A stretch of DNA of 64,000 nt from a virus. The translations under genes and the position numbers were made by a program. Of this stretch, positions 15,119 through 23,371 are shown in pieces (within the stretch, counting starts at the first letter, position 1; the number at the start of each line of letters is the position of its first letter). The notes beneath the pieces were generated by a model. It saw only the letters and a program-made list of their open reading frames with translations. It did no database searches and had not been told where the DNA came from. The stretch is taken from positions 30,880-94,879 of the IMG/VR virus record IMGVR_UViG_3300023082_000009. One strand, given 5' to 3'.

Positions 15119-15508
15119 ATGGCAGACCAACCAAGAGTCATTCGCCCGAAGGCTGCTCAAACGCGGCAGGCGGCGAGTCAAGAGATCGCGGGGCGTGCGA
15201 CAGTCCAGACGGACTACCGCAGGAAGAAGACCACCGAGCAGGAAACGGCAAGGCAGGAATCACTCGATGCGGGGTACTTTCCCCCAGGAGTGGAGCCTGC
15301 CCTTGTCCGTGTAGGGGTGGGCAACACCATCAACCTGGGTAACTTTGAGTCCATGCGCATCGACATCAGCATCACGCTGCCGTGTCTCGTCGAGGACATC
15401 GAAGACACCTACCGTCGCGCCAGCGAATACGCGTCGGAGTTCATGGCCGAAGAAGAAGCCGTATGGCTCGGGCCAACCAACGCCAATCCAGCAAAACCTA
15501 AGCGCTAA
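15119..15508 (+). CDS. Unknown 129-aa protein ahead of the RecA-like gene
   Basis: ATG after GAGGTCACC. Basic N-terminal third (PRVIRPKAAQTRQ), then a predicted beta-rich core (VGNTINLGNFESMRIDISITLPC) and an acidic helix (YRRASEYASEFMAEEE). The pattern 'gene product with a single beta sheet plus helix next to a recombinase' is seen in some phages, but I do not recognise the family. Confidence 0.7.
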   Translation: MADQPRVIRPKAAQTRQAASQEIAGRATVQTDYRRKKTTEQETARQESLDAGYFPPGVEPALVRVGVGNTINLGNFESMRIDISITLPCLVEDIEDTYRRASEYASEFMAEEEAVWLGPTNANPAKPKR

Positions 15509-15519
15509 GGAGCCTCACC

Positions 15520-16659
15520 ATGGCCCGCACCATTATCCGTGGTAAACCAGTAGGAAAGCCCGCTGAGCATAAGATGGGCGCCGAGCTGATGCAGACGATC
15601 AAGGAAATCGACAAGGCGTACGGCGGTGGCCTGGTCCTCAAGGGGCGCGGTGTGCAGCAGCCCATGCGAATCCCTACCGGCATCTTTGCCGTGGACTTGG
15701 CAACCTGCGGCGGCATCCCGGTGCGGGGCATCTCGATGTTCCACGGGCGCCGGTCCTCCGGCAAGACCACCAGCGCCTTGAAGACCATCGCCCAGGCCCA
15801 GCGACTCTGGCCGGATCTCGATCACGTCTTCGTTGACGCCGAGCACAGCTTCGAGTCCGTGTGGGCCGCCAAGCTGGGTGTGGACCTGGACCGCTTGATC
15901 CTGGTTCAGCCAGAGACAGGGGAGCAGGGCGTGAACATCATGGACGCGCTCATGCAGACCCCAGGGGTGGGCCTCATGGTCCTGGACAGCATCGCCGCAC
16001 TGATCCCGATGAAGGAGCTGGACGCGGCAGCCGAGGACGCCCACGTAGGCATCCACGCCAAGTTGGTCACCACCCTCATGCGCCGGATCACCGCAGCCTT
16101 TTCCAAGGCCCGCCAGACTGGCCGCATGATGGCGTTCCTCTGCATCAACCAGGAGCGCGCCGGTATCGGCAAATGGGCACCACCAGGACAGGAAGCGATC
16201 AACCTGCCGGGCGGCAAGGCGCTCGATCACTACACCATGCTCCAGATCAAGTTCAAGAATAAGGAGAACATCTCGAAGGACCACCAGGGCATCGAAACCC
16301 TGGAGTACAACGAGCACGCTTTCCAGATCGACAAAAACAAAATGAATGCTGGCCTGCGCAAGGGCGAGTTCCAGCTGATGCGCCGGGCCAACGAAGAGAA
16401 GGGCTTGGTGGAGGGCGACCTCGACGACTGCGGCACCATGATCGCCTACGCCAAGAAGGTCGGCATCTACACGGGCGGCGGTCAGTCCTGGACCCTGGAC
16501 CTCAATGGCGTGCCGATCAAGTTCCGCTCAGCCGATGAAGCCTGCCAGCACTTCCAGAGCGACCACGATGACTTCTGGGCGCTGCGCAACCACTTGATCG
16601 CTCTGCATGCGCAGAAGATGGGTATGCCCGCTGACTTCATCCAACGCTTCTACGAGTGA
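15520..16659 (+). CDS. RecA/UvsX-like recombinase
   Basis: 379 aa. Walker A GRRSSGKTT (76-84), FVDAEHSFE (~107), Walker B LMVLDSIAAL (~151) and CINQERAGIG in the L1 position. The family is the RecA/UvsX/RadA group: strand exchange during recombination-dependent replication and repair. It sits within a run of the ssDNA-binding protein, UvsW-like helicase and nucleases, a full phage recombination set. Start ATG follows AAGGAG. Confidence 0.9.
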   Translation: MARTIIRGKPVGKPAEHKMGAELMQTIKEIDKAYGGGLVLKGRGVQQPMRIPTGIFAVDLATCGGIPVRGISMFHGRRSSGKTTSALKTIAQAQRLWPDLDHVFVDAEHSFESVWAAKLGVDLDRLILVQPETGEQGVNIMDALMQTPGVGLMVLDSIAALIPMKELDAAAEDAHVGIHAKLVTTLMRRITAAFSKARQTGRMMAFLCINQERAGIGKWAPPGQEAINLPGGKALDHYTMLQIKFKNKENISKDHQGIETLEYNEHAFQIDKNKMNAGLRKGEFQLMRRANEEKGLVEGDLDDCGTMIAYAKKVGIYTGGGQSWTLDLNGVPIKFRSADEACQHFQSDHDDFWALRNHLIALHAQKMGMPADFIQRFYE

Positions 16660-16666
16660 CCCTGCC

Positions 16667-17041
16667 ATGTCCGACACGCCACCTACCAACAGCGCCCTGG
16701 CACGCATGCAGCGAACCGGTAACCTGACTGCCTCGCACAAGCGTGCTCCTAAGCAAGAAGCATCCCTGGCCAAGCGGGTAGGTGGCCGGGTAACCCCAGG
16801 CTCCGGCAACGGTGCAACGAAGGGCGACATTCGTATCAAGGGCATCGCCCGGATCGAGTGCAAGTGCACCAAGAACAAGTCCTTCTCTGTCACGTTCGAC
16901 ATGATCGAGAAGATCGAAGCAGCCGGGGCCGAGGGTGCCGAGCTACCAATCATTGCAATTGAGTTCATCGACGACACCGGGCGGGTTTTGAAGTCTGTAG
17001 CCGTATGCCCGATGTACGTCCTCGACAGTCTCAGGGAGTAG
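16667..17041 (+). CDS. PD-(D/E)XK nuclease, Holliday-junction-resolvase type
   Basis: 124 aa. The signature TPGSGNGATKGDIRIKG with D54, followed by RIECKC with E64 and K66, is the PD-(D/E)XK core; the size and N-terminal basic region fit small phage junction resolvases or related nucleases. It sits 8 bp after the recombinase gene and 4 bp before a second nuclease. Substrate is inferred. Confidence 0.7.
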   Translation: MSDTPPTNSALARMQRTGNLTASHKRAPKQEASLAKRVGGRVTPGSGNGATKGDIRIKGIARIECKCTKNKSFSVTFDMIEKIEAAGAEGAELPIIAIEFIDDTGRVLKSVAVCPMYVLDSLRE

Positions 17042-17044
17042 TCC

Positions 17045-18046
17045 ATGCCGATCATCCGCAGAATCCGAACCAGAGTGCAGGAACAGCCGCCGCAGCCGCG
17101 TGCTGAGTCCCGCGCCAGCCTCGCACTGCGTCGCCGTCGTGGCGAGACCGTGGAGCCGACGCCTGCCCCTGGTCGCCGGGTGCGCAACGCCAACCCAGAT
17201 ACCCAGGTTGTGCCTGCACCTAACACGGACTACCCCCTGGGCGAAGTGATCGACCGTGCGAAGTGGTCCATGCAGGACACGCGCCCAGGCCACCACCTCC
17301 ACGTCAGCGACCTGCTTTATAAGTGCATCCGCAAGCGTGCCCTGGAGGAGCGGTACAGCGTCCTGCCGCCAGCGCGCCGGTTGACCATGAGCGACATGCT
17401 GACCTTCGCGATGGGCGATGCCGTCCACGACTGTCTCAAGGAGCGTGCCCGCATCGGCGCACCCGAGAAGGTCTGGGGCATCTGGTCCTGCAAGTGCAAG
17501 TACCTCACGCACGACGAGCCTTGCATCTATGCCGAGATCAACCAGGAGGAGACGTGCCCACACTGCAAGTCCCTGGTTAACCACTACAACGAAGTCTCCA
17601 TGTTCGACGAGGAGTACGGGGTGGTCGGCAACCCTGACCTGATCCTGTACATCGAACGCAGCGATGCCTTCCATGTGACCGAACTCAAGTCGATGGCGCA
17701 CAAGCAGTGGGAGGAGCTGACCCGGCCCGATCCTGACCACGTTCGCCAAGTCGTCTTCTACTGGCACCTGATGCACCGCAAGGGCTACCGCCTCACCGAC
17801 CGCGTGTCGATCTTCTACTGCACCAAGCAATGGCAGTTCGGGGACAAGACCGTCTACAAGGAATTCCTCATCGACCCGGTGGCCGAGCTGCACCGCCTGG
17901 ACCCGATGATCGAAGATGCCAAGGCCTACAAGGCGTGCGTGGAACTCGGGGAGGCTGCACCTTTGCCACTCCGTACCCACTGCGCCCACGAAGGCTCCAA
18001 GGATGCAAAGAAGTGCGGGGTTCTCGAACTCTGCTTTGGAGAGTGA
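17045..18046 (+). CDS. Cas4/RecB-like Fe-S nuclease
   Basis: 333 aa. A basic N-terminal tail (MPIIRRIRTRVQ) is followed by a PD-(D/E)XK core with GNPDLIL (D198) and VTELKSM (E213, K215). One cysteine lies before the core (C94) and three at the C terminus (C313, C324, C330), the Cas4/AddB pattern that binds an Fe-S cluster. Residues ~149-174 add a CxC...CPHC zinc-finger-like insert. It probably acts as an exonuclease in end resection. A role tied to CRISPR is unlikely: no array or cas1/cas2 is nearby. Confidence 0.8.
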   Translation: MPIIRRIRTRVQEQPPQPRAESRASLALRRRRGETVEPTPAPGRRVRNANPDTQVVPAPNTDYPLGEVIDRAKWSMQDTRPGHHLHVSDLLYKCIRKRALEERYSVLPPARRLTMSDMLTFAMGDAVHDCLKERARIGAPEKVWGIWSCKCKYLTHDEPCIYAEINQEETCPHCKSLVNHYNEVSMFDEEYGVVGNPDLILYIERSDAFHVTELKSMAHKQWEELTRPDPDHVRQVVFYWHLMHRKGYRLTDRVSIFYCTKQWQFGDKTVYKEFLIDPVAELHRLDPMIEDAKAYKACVELGEAAPLPLRTHCAHEGSKDAKKCGVLELCFGE

Positions 18047-18047
18047 C

Positions 18048-18560
18048 ATGCGCATTCAGAGATCGCGCCCTGGTGCGCAGCCACAAGCAAAGGCCGAACA
18101 CATCCTGGGCGTAGACCCAGGCAACTCCGGCGCCCTCGTCGTGCTGACTGAGCGAGGGGCATTCGTCGACGCGCTCAACGTACCTATCGTTCAGTCAGGC
18201 AAGAGTTACCGCGTCAACGGGGCGGCGGTCGCTGCCTTCCTTTGGAAGTACAACATCATCCATGCCTACATCGAGAAGGTAGGGTCCATGCCCGGCCAGG
18301 GCGTCGCCTCGATGTTCACGTTCGGCCATGCAGCCGGGCTGGTAGAAGGTGTAGTAGCCGGTCAGATGATTCCGATCAGCCACATCACCCCGCAGTCCTG
18401 GAAGAAGATGGCCGGACTGACAGGCAAGGAGAAGGATTGCGCCCGGTCCCGCTGCGTCCAGCTCTACCCACACGTCCGCGTCCTGGACACCAAGGTGCGG
18501 GGCGGTGCAATAGGCGATGCCATCCTGATCGCCAGGGCCGGACACGGACTGCCGCTATAA
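18048..18560 (+). CDS. RuvC-like Holliday junction resolvase
   Basis: 170 aa with N-terminal peptide MRIQRSRPG. RNase H-fold acidic residues appear in order: GVDPGNSGAL (D23), AYIEKV (E76) and GDAILIA (D157), as in RuvC and phage resolvases. It would cut four-way junctions during recombination or before packaging. It is the last gene of the nuclease run; a palindromic repeat and a promoter follow. Confidence 0.85.
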   Translation: MRIQRSRPGAQPQAKAEHILGVDPGNSGALVVLTERGAFVDALNVPIVQSGKSYRVNGAAVAAFLWKYNIIHAYIEKVGSMPGQGVASMFTFGHAAGLVEGVVAGQMIPISHITPQSWKKMAGLTGKEKDCARSRCVQLYPHVRVLDTKVRGGAIGDAILIARAGHGLPL

Positions 18561-18566
18561 GTTTCA

Positions 18567-18582
18567 ATGCAATTGATTGCAC
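18567..18582. repeat. Palindromic repeat, copy 5 (exact core, TG centre)
   Basis: ATGCAATTGATTGCAC, starting seven bases after the RuvC-like gene stop and just upstream of the promoter at 18600. Confidence 0.9.
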
Positions 18583-18599
18583 CAAAGGTCTGTGAAGAC

Positions 18600-18628
18600 T
18601 TGAATAAAGAATGAACCCGCCCTACTAT
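18600..18628 (+). promoter_or_regulatory. Sigma70-type promoter
   Basis: TTGAAT (18600-18605), 17-bp spacer, TACTAT (18623-18628). It precedes a monocistronic unit closed by the terminator at 20205; a palindromic repeat lies 18 bp upstream of the -35, an operator-like position. Confidence 0.7.
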
Positions 18629-18690
18629 CACTTCGCGAGTTCACCAACTTGACCCGGCATCCCGCCACCTACACACGAGAGTTACCCACC

Positions 18691-20184
18691 ATGGCAAACA
18701 CCAAAGCTAAATCCGCTCCGGTTGAGGAAGCGGCTGCCGACATCGAAGTCGGTTCCAATGTCACCTTCCTCGGCTACGATGCCGACACCCCCGAAGCCGA
18801 ACGCATCCTCGAAGCTGGCGAGCGTTACGAAGTAATCGAACTGCCCGGCACCACCGAGATCGACGGCGAAGTTGTCGAAACCGGTTACGTTCTGCGCCTG
18901 CCGAACCCTGACTTCAACAAGAAGAAAAAGGTTCACGCCGAAACCAACCCTGAATTCCTGGAAACCGAAGTCTTCGCCGAAGAGATCGAACTCTACGTTG
19001 AAGGCGACGATGCGGGTGCCGAAGGTGGCGAAGCTGCCGACGCGGGCGCTGATGCCCCAGGCGATGATGACCCTCTGACCTACGAAGAGCTGGCCGGTTA
19101 CGACAAAGCCCAGCTGCTCGAATTCGCAGAAGTCAACGAAGTCAAGCTGACCGCAGCTGACAAGAAAACCGACAAGGCGCTCCTGGCCAAGCTGGCTGCC
19201 GTCTACGAGCTGAGCCCTGCCGAGCCTGCCCCTACCAAGGCACCGGCCAAACCAGCAGCCAAAACTGCCGCAGCCAAGCCTGCCGCCGAAGCGCCTGCTG
19301 CCAAGCCTGAAACCGCCGCAGCCAAGAAAAAGCGTGAAGCTGCCGAAGCCGCGCAGAAGACCGCAGCCGCTGCCAAGAACAAAGGCGTGAACAAGTCGCC
19401 CGAAGGCGAAGTCGATCCTGACGAAGTGCCGGACCTGGACAACGAAGACGATGCCGTTCTGGCGTTGATCGACGGTGACGTGGATCTGGTCGAAGTAGCC
19501 CAGGAACTGGAATCGGCGGTGGCCGTGTCCGAGTACCAACTCGGCGGCGTGCTGTACCACATCAAAAAAGAAAAAGTGCATCTGGCCGTCGACAAGAAGG
19601 GCAAGCTGCTCAACCCTGAATACGGCGAAACGGGCGGCTTCAAGCTGTTCCTCCAGGAGAACTTCAACCTGGACTACCGCAAGGCCACCTACCTGATCGA
19701 CATCTACATCAACTTCACCCAGGCCGGTATCGAAAACCCGTCCGAAGTTGTTGGCCGTATCGGCTGGACCAAGGCAAGCAAGATCGCCAAGCCGCTGGGC
19801 CTGCCTGACGCTGACGTAGAAGGCCTGATCCAGGCTGCCGAGAACAACACCGTTCAAGACCTGTCTACCATCATCAAAGATGAATTCACGGTCGGCGGCG
19901 GTGAGGGCGCCAGCAAAGGCTCCGAAGGTACCAAGGTCAATCGCCTGACCCTGCGCTTCCGCTTCGTTGAAGAAGAAGCCAACGTGGTCGAGGACATCCT
20001 CAAGGAAGCCGCTGAGAAACTCGGCGTCAAAGAAGATGAAGCCTTGTTCCAGATCCTGACCGAGTATCACGCACAAGCCCTGACCGGCGACGCTGATGCC
20101 CAGGACGTGGAAGACACTGCCAAGGCAGCGGCCAACGCCAAGCCAGCTACACGCGGTAAGCCTCGTGGCGCAGCTCGTGCCTAA
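18691..20184 (+). CDS. Unknown 497-aa acidic protein with Ala/Lys/Pro-rich linker
   Basis: ATG 18691 under its own promoter and terminator, so probably made in quantity. Residues ~15-105 form an acidic domain that may be a small SH3- or OB-like barrel. A short helical repeat (YEELAGYDKAQLLEFAEVNE) follows, then an Ala/Pro/Lys linker (~175-235) and a conserved-looking domain (~265-380, GGVLYHIKKEKVHL and FLQENFNLDYRKATYLIDIY). The tail is TRGKPRGAARA. The C-terminal half resembles DUF3102-like phage proteins; function unknown. Confidence 0.75.
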   Translation: MANTKAKSAPVEEAAADIEVGSNVTFLGYDADTPEAERILEAGERYEVIELPGTTEIDGEVVETGYVLRLPNPDFNKKKKVHAETNPEFLETEVFAEEIELYVEGDDAGAEGGEAADAGADAPGDDDPLTYEELAGYDKAQLLEFAEVNEVKLTAADKKTDKALLAKLAAVYELSPAEPAPTKAPAKPAAKTAAAKPAAEAPAAKPETAAAKKKREAAEAAQKTAAAAKNKGVNKSPEGEVDPDEVPDLDNEDDAVLALIDGDVDLVEVAQELESAVAVSEYQLGGVLYHIKKEKVHLAVDKKGKLLNPEYGETGGFKLFLQENFNLDYRKATYLIDIYINFTQAGIENPSEVVGRIGWTKASKIAKPLGLPDADVEGLIQAAENNTVQDLSTIIKDEFTVGGGEGASKGSEGTKVNRLTLRFRFVEEEANVVEDILKEAAEKLGVKEDEALFQILTEYHAQALTGDADAQDVEDTAKAAANAKPATRGKPRGAARA

Positions 20185-20204
20185 CTGACCCGCAGCAACC
20201 AGAA

Positions 20205-20232
20205 AAGGCACCCACTACCGGGTGCCTTTTTT
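20205..20232 (+). terminator. Rho-independent terminator
   Basis: AAGGCACCC / GGGTGCCTT stem with a six-base loop running into TTTTTT; ends the 18691 unit. Confidence 0.95.
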
Positions 20233-20252
20233 ACTTGACCAGGAGATCTGCT

Positions 20253-21014
20253 ATGCCAACTCCAATTCGCCCAGGTCGTAAGTCGGTGAACGTGACCCGA
20301 CCAGAGAAGGGCAGTACCCCGGCACGCCCGTCGCGCCCTGCGCCACGGCCAAAGCCAACCGACATGTCCAAGGTCAAACTGCGCCTTGAGTACGTGGACA
20401 TCAATGACATCCAGCCCTACGAATGGAACGCACGCGACAACGCCAAGGCTGTGACTGCCGTGGCCAACTCGATCAGAGCGTTCGGCTTTGTCGTGCCCGT
20501 AGTGATCGACGCCAACGGCGTGCTGGGCGCTGGCCACACTCGTGTCGAAGCAGCCAAGACCCTGGGAATGCTGGAGGTTCCTGCGGTGCGGGCGGAGCAC
20601 TTGACCAAGGAACAGATGGACGCCTTCCGTATCGCCGATAACAAGGTGGCGGAGATGGCAACCTGGAATACCTCGATGCTGGCGGATGAGATGGACAAGC
20701 TGACCGGCCTGTTCGACTTCACCGACTTCGGTTTCGGCCAGGGCGAGATCGACTGCCTTGCGTCCCTGGTAGGCGACGACTGCCTGTCTACTGCCAACCT
20801 GGGCGCCCTCACCGGTACCGCAGCAGGCGAAGAGACTCCAGGCCGCAGCGTTCGCCGTGCGCCGCTCCAGGCCCGCATCGTGATCGGTGAGCTGACCTTC
20901 TTTGTCCCCGCCGAGCAGTACCGTAACTGGGTGCAGGGTCTGCGCGATCTGCACGACTTCAAAGACGAAGACATTGCGGCTGATCTGAAACGCCGCCTGG
21001 GGTTCCACGAATGA
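20253..21014 (+). CDS. ParB/sulfiredoxin-fold protein
   Basis: 253 aa, ATG after AGGAG. A Pro/Arg-rich N-terminal tail (~1-37) is followed by a ParB N-terminal-like domain: DINDIQPYEWNAR, then GAGHTR (92-97) and VPAV, the pattern of ParB and Srx-fold enzymes. Phage copies of this fold are often nucleases or partners of DNA methyltransferases. The C-terminal ~80 residues are unassigned. It overlaps the rhomboid gene by 4 bp and lies just before a ParB-methyltransferase fusion. Confidence 0.75.
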   Translation: MPTPIRPGRKSVNVTRPEKGSTPARPSRPAPRPKPTDMSKVKLRLEYVDINDIQPYEWNARDNAKAVTAVANSIRAFGFVVPVVIDANGVLGAGHTRVEAAKTLGMLEVPAVRAEHLTKEQMDAFRIADNKVAEMATWNTSMLADEMDKLTGLFDFTDFGFGQGEIDCLASLVGDDCLSTANLGALTGTAAGEETPGRSVRRAPLQARIVIGELTFFVPAEQYRNWVQGLRDLHDFKDEDIAADLKRRLGFHE

Positions 21015-21607
21015 AATACCTCCCTTGGATTGTTTGCTCCATCATCGCCCTGGCCTACCCCTTCGCCGGGTACCTGCCAGCCCTCGTACCTGGGACGGAC
21101 TGGGGCCTCGTAGGCGTCCTGGCTGCACCGCTCCGGCATGCGACCCTTCTACACCTCGCGGTGAATCTGTTACCCTTGGCCTACCTCCTCAGCCTGATGC
21201 GCAACGACCCGCCTGCCCGTGTGATCATGGGCCTGCTGACCATCGTTGTAGTGGGAGGTATGTGGGTGTGGTTCTGGGGTCGACTCGGTATCCACGAAGG
21301 GGCAAGCGGCCTCACCCTCGGCGTGCTGGCAATGCTGGCGATGCGCACTGACTACCGATCCGTACTATCCGTTGCAGCCCTGGTGGGCACCGGCATCGCC
21401 CTTGAGTATGTGAACATACCCGAGGCGTCCTGGGAGACCCACCTGGGTGGCTTCGTGGCTGGAGCCTACTACGGGATCATCACACTGAACTGGAAGAGCA
21501 AGCGGGAGATGGACCATGACGACGAATCGAGTAGTGCGCAGGCTACGCCATGCCCGGCCAAGTGCCGAAGTGACAGCCGACCACATTACCCTGGTCCCGG
21601 TCGATAA
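21011..21607 (+). CDS. Rhomboid-family intramembrane serine protease
   Basis: 198 aa, about six hydrophobic segments. The rhomboid signatures appear in order and spacing: H43-xxxx-H48-xxx-N52 (RHATLLHLAVN), the serine motif GASG with S99, and THLGGFVAGAYYG with H144, matching GlpG H145/H150/N154, S201 and H254. It is therefore predicted to cut membrane proteins with an S99-H144 dyad. The soluble C-terminal 30 residues overlap the next gene by 92 bp. Rhomboids are rare in phages. Possible targets are host membrane proteins or the phage's own small membrane proteins. Confidence 0.8.
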   Translation: MKYLPWIVCSIIALAYPFAGYLPALVPGTDWGLVGVLAAPLRHATLLHLAVNLLPLAYLLSLMRNDPPARVIMGLLTIVVVGGMWVWFWGRLGIHEGASGLTLGVLAMLAMRTDYRSVLSVAALVGTGIALEYVNIPEASWETHLGGFVAGAYYGIITLNWKSKREMDHDDESSSAQATPCPAKCRSDSRPHYPGPGR

Positions 21608-23072
21608 GCTGACCCCCGACAATAAGAACCCCCGCAAGGCGGACCAAGCCCGGTCCGCTCTGCTGCTCCTCTCGCTCAAGAAGTTGAGCTTCCTCATGCC
21701 GCTGTTCCGTCAAAGGTCCAGCGGCTTGTTGCTGTCTGGCCACCAGCGCCTCACCCAGTCGAAGATCCTGGGCCTGGATGCGGTGCCGGTGGTAGACGTG
21801 GATGTCGAGGACAGCGAGGTGATGAACATCAACCTCCTGTTCAACCGACTGACCAACGACTTCAACGCGTTCGACACGGGAGCCCAGGTCCAGGAGCGCC
21901 TGGACATGAAGCAGGTGCTTGCGCTGCTGGAGGCCCTACCGGACGCCGAGGGTCACTACGCCCTGGGCTGCACCGTGGAACCGATCCGGCAGTTCGCTCG
22001 GGCGGTGGGTGATCAGTACGACAAGAAGGCCGCAGTCACAGCCGGTGCCTTTACCCGTATGAATATCCGCATCCCTCTCGTCGTCAGCGAGTCCGGCAAG
22101 GTGGTCAATGGCGTCAACCGGATGTTCGCCGCGCTCGACCGTGGTATCGAAGAGTGGCCGGTAGTCCGGGTGCCCGACGACATCGCCGAGGTTGCAGCCG
22201 TGGTGCTGAACTACCTGTCCATGGACTTCTCCGTCGACGACGATTTCAAGAACCTGCTGCGCTCCTCTGCGTTCCGCCGCGTGTCGAACAACCGGGGCAC
22301 CGTAGGCAAGACCTACCGCTTCTGGGCCAACGGCTGCCGCTCGCTCCTGGATCGCGACAGCTACTCGCCGGAGTATTGGTCGAACTTCCGCCAGCTGCAC
22401 GGCAACTCGATCCTGGACTTCGGGGCGGGCCTCGGGAAGGTGGCGCCCTACCTCCTGACCAAGGGCTTCGACGCTCACGACTTCGAGCCGTACCGCGTAG
22501 ACCCAGACATGAATGCCGCCGAGCCCTCGCGCACCTACAGCAGGGAGCAGGCCAAGCGATTCCTCAAGGCCATCGAGAACCCCGAGCAGCGCTTCGACAG
22601 CATCTTCATGTCTGCCGTGATGAACTCGATCCCGTTCCCGGAAGACCGGCTCATGGTGCTGGCGATTGTCCATGCGCTGTGTGCCCGTGAAACCGTGGTC
22701 TACGGAACCTGCCGCGACATGTCCGACTTTGACTACGAGTACGGCGGCGTGCGCAACGGCAACTACTTCGTCTGGGATACCGAGCCGGGCGTTCGCCTGG
22801 GCGACGTGTCGAGCTGCCCCAAGCTCCAGAAGTTCATGACCCAGGAAGAGGCTCGCGGGTACTTCGAGCGCTTCTGGACCACTATCGAGTTCTGGAAGGG
22901 TGGCAACGTGTTCTACTTCAAGCTCTCCGATCCGAAGGGCGTGAACATCAAGGCCCTGGGCCAGTCGCTAGACTTCGAGTTCAACCTGCCGTTTCGGGAC
23001 GGCAAGGGCTTGGATCTGGTCAAGGAAGCCAAGGCTGCATTCAGCAAGCGTCTGCGGAGGCAAGTTCCATGA
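21516..23072 (+). CDS. ParB-like / SAM-methyltransferase fusion
   Basis: 518 aa. N-terminal basic peptide TNRVVRRLRHAR, then a ParB-like domain (~25-150) with LLLSGHQRLTQ (SGHQRL, 74-79). The C-terminal half is a class I SAM-dependent methyltransferase: ILDFGAGLG (299-307), an acidic strand-2 end (DFEPY) and FDSIFMSAVMN. I see no DPPY/NPPY motif, so amino-methylation of DNA is not directly indicated. ParB-methyltransferase fusions are typical of phage and mobile-element DNA-modification loci. ATG 21516 follows GGGAGATGG inside the rhomboid gene. Confidence 0.75.
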   Translation: MTTNRVVRRLRHARPSAEVTADHITLVPVDKLTPDNKNPRKADQARSALLLLSLKKLSFLMPLFRQRSSGLLLSGHQRLTQSKILGLDAVPVVDVDVEDSEVMNINLLFNRLTNDFNAFDTGAQVQERLDMKQVLALLEALPDAEGHYALGCTVEPIRQFARAVGDQYDKKAAVTAGAFTRMNIRIPLVVSESGKVVNGVNRMFAALDRGIEEWPVVRVPDDIAEVAAVVLNYLSMDFSVDDDFKNLLRSSAFRRVSNNRGTVGKTYRFWANGCRSLLDRDSYSPEYWSNFRQLHGNSILDFGAGLGKVAPYLLTKGFDAHDFEPYRVDPDMNAAEPSRTYSREQAKRFLKAIENPEQRFDSIFMSAVMNSIPFPEDRLMVLAIVHALCARETVVYGTCRDMSDFDYEYGGVRNGNYFVWDTEPGVRLGDVSSCPKLQKFMTQEEARGYFERFWTTIEFWKGGNVFYFKLSDPKGVNIKALGQSLDFEFNLPFRDGKGLDLVKEAKAAFSKRLRRQVP

Positions 23073-23341
23073 AACACATCACCGATGGGTATCAGCCAGT
23101 GAGTGCAGGGCGCGTGGGCGCTGCCCCTCCAAAGGAGCGCTTCGACCCACCTCCTACTACCGAGGAACGGCGCGTCACCAAGACCCAGTTACAGGCCGAG
23201 CTGCGTAACGAGATCCTCGAAGAGCTGGCTGTGCTGCGGCGCATCATCAAGGGCCGAACTCTGGGCGCCGATGTATGCCTGGACAAGCACGAGGCAGAGT
23301 CCCTGGCCGACCGTCTACAGAGTTGGGCCGGTCGCGTCTAA
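23069..23341 (+). CDS. Small unknown protein (90 aa)
   Basis: ATG overlaps the previous stop (ATGA). N-terminal half Pro/Gly-rich and probably disordered; C-terminal half a charged amphipathic helix (LQAELRNEILEELAVLRRI). Probably an accessory of the methyltransferase block; no family recognised. Confidence 0.7.
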   Translation: MKHITDGYQPVSAGRVGAAPPKERFDPPPTTEERRVTKTQLQAELRNEILEELAVLRRIIKGRTLGADVCLDKHEAESLADRLQSWAGRV

Positions 23342-23346
23342 TCGAA

Positions 23347-23360
23347 TGCAATCAATTGCA
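23347..23360. repeat. Palindromic repeat, copy 6 (exact core, CA centre)
   Basis: TGCAATCAATTGCA, five bases after a stop and directly before the CGGAG ribosome-binding site of the CmoA-like gene. Confidence 0.9.
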
Positions 23361-23371
23361 CGGAGTACACC

